Position numbers and translations under genes: made by a program. From Solirubrobacteraceae bacterium (GTDB lineage Bacteria > Actinomycetota > Thermoleophilia > Solirubrobacterales > Solirubrobacteraceae): a DNA stretch of 5,297 bases. The stretch is taken from NCBI GenBank assembly GCA_016462245.1, contig JAEMTR010000104.1, positions 1-5,297 of the forward strand, in the 5' to 3' direction. This document shows, in pieces, positions 5,140 through 5,297 of this stretch (positions are counted from its first letter, which is position 1; each line of letters starts with the position of its first letter). The notes under the pieces are model-generated. The model was given only the letters and a program-made list of their open reading frames with translations, ran no database searches and was not told where the DNA came from.

Positions 5140-5297
5140 TCAGGGCGAGGCTAAGTCGGCAACAGATCTGTGAAAGAACTCGCGCAGCGCCGGAACATCT
5201 TTGGGGTTGACGGGAATGCGGTCGTCGCTGAAGTTATTGAGCGCGCCGATCATCTCGGCCAGCACGAGCTTGTCGAACCCCGGGTCATGCAGTGGGG
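5140..5297 (-). CDS. Unidentified protein, C-terminal 51 residues (start beyond the window)
   Basis: An open frame enters from the right edge and ends at TGA (5142-5140). The visible part reads PLHDPGFDKLVLAEMIGALN and continues with DDRIPVNPKDVPALREFF near the end. It looks like ordinary cytoplasmic coding sequence: amphipathic helix, acidic and basic residues mixed, high GC at third positions, no membrane segment. I do not recognise the family from this fragment. It converges on tRNA-Leu with the 5088-5113 hairpin between them. Confidence 0.6.
   Translation of the reverse strand, partial: PLHDPGFDKLVLAEMIGALNNFSDDRIPVNPKDVPALREFFHRSVADLASP

Overview
The window looks like chromosomal DNA from a high-GC actinobacterium, probably of the Thermoleophilia/Solirubrobacterales kind. 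That placement is inferred from four things: Gram-positive-type LexA boxes (CGAAC-N4-GTTCG), an imuB gene coupled to a DUF6504 gene, a type A RNase P RNA, and a secreted protein with an acidic D-x-D-x-D-G calcium-type motif. No IS element, CRISPR array or phage gene is visible.

Layout. The left edge holds the first 30 codons of a Flp/TadE-type prepilin (minus strand). Next, still on the minus strand, is a two-gene SOS unit: an ImuB-like inactive Y-family polymerase paralogue (418-1593) followed by a DUF6504 protein (176-421), overlapping by 4 bases. A perfect LexA box lies 3 bases before the imuB start. Upstream of that is rnpB, the RNase P RNA gene (about 1672-2013, minus), with its own -10 element and terminator. 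Diverging from rnpB on the plus strand is a 577-residue secreted protein (2198-3931) with four PGQPNQ repeats, a calcium-type acidic motif and six cysteines. It converges, 13 bases apart, on a second minus-strand SOS unit: lexA (4184-4822, GTG start), overlapped by 4 bases by a small zinc-ribbon protein (3945-4187). A perfect LexA box precedes lexA, and a 9-bp inverted repeat lies just beyond it. A tRNA-Leu(GAG) gene (4998-5081, plus) diverges from lexA and is followed by an 11-bp-stem hairpin. The right edge holds the last 51 codons of an unidentified minus-strand gene.

How they work together. LexA presumably represses itself, the zinc-ribbon protein, ImuB and DUF6504 until RecA-stimulated self-cleavage after DNA damage. 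The repressor and a translesion-mutagenesis accessory gene therefore sit within about 2.6 kb of each other, interleaved with housekeeping RNA genes and an apparently unrelated surface protein. The usual partners imuA and dnaE2 are not in the window. The least explained parts are the lexA-coupled zinc-ribbon protein, the imuB promoter whose LexA box almost touches the start codon, and the inverted repeat upstream of lexA.
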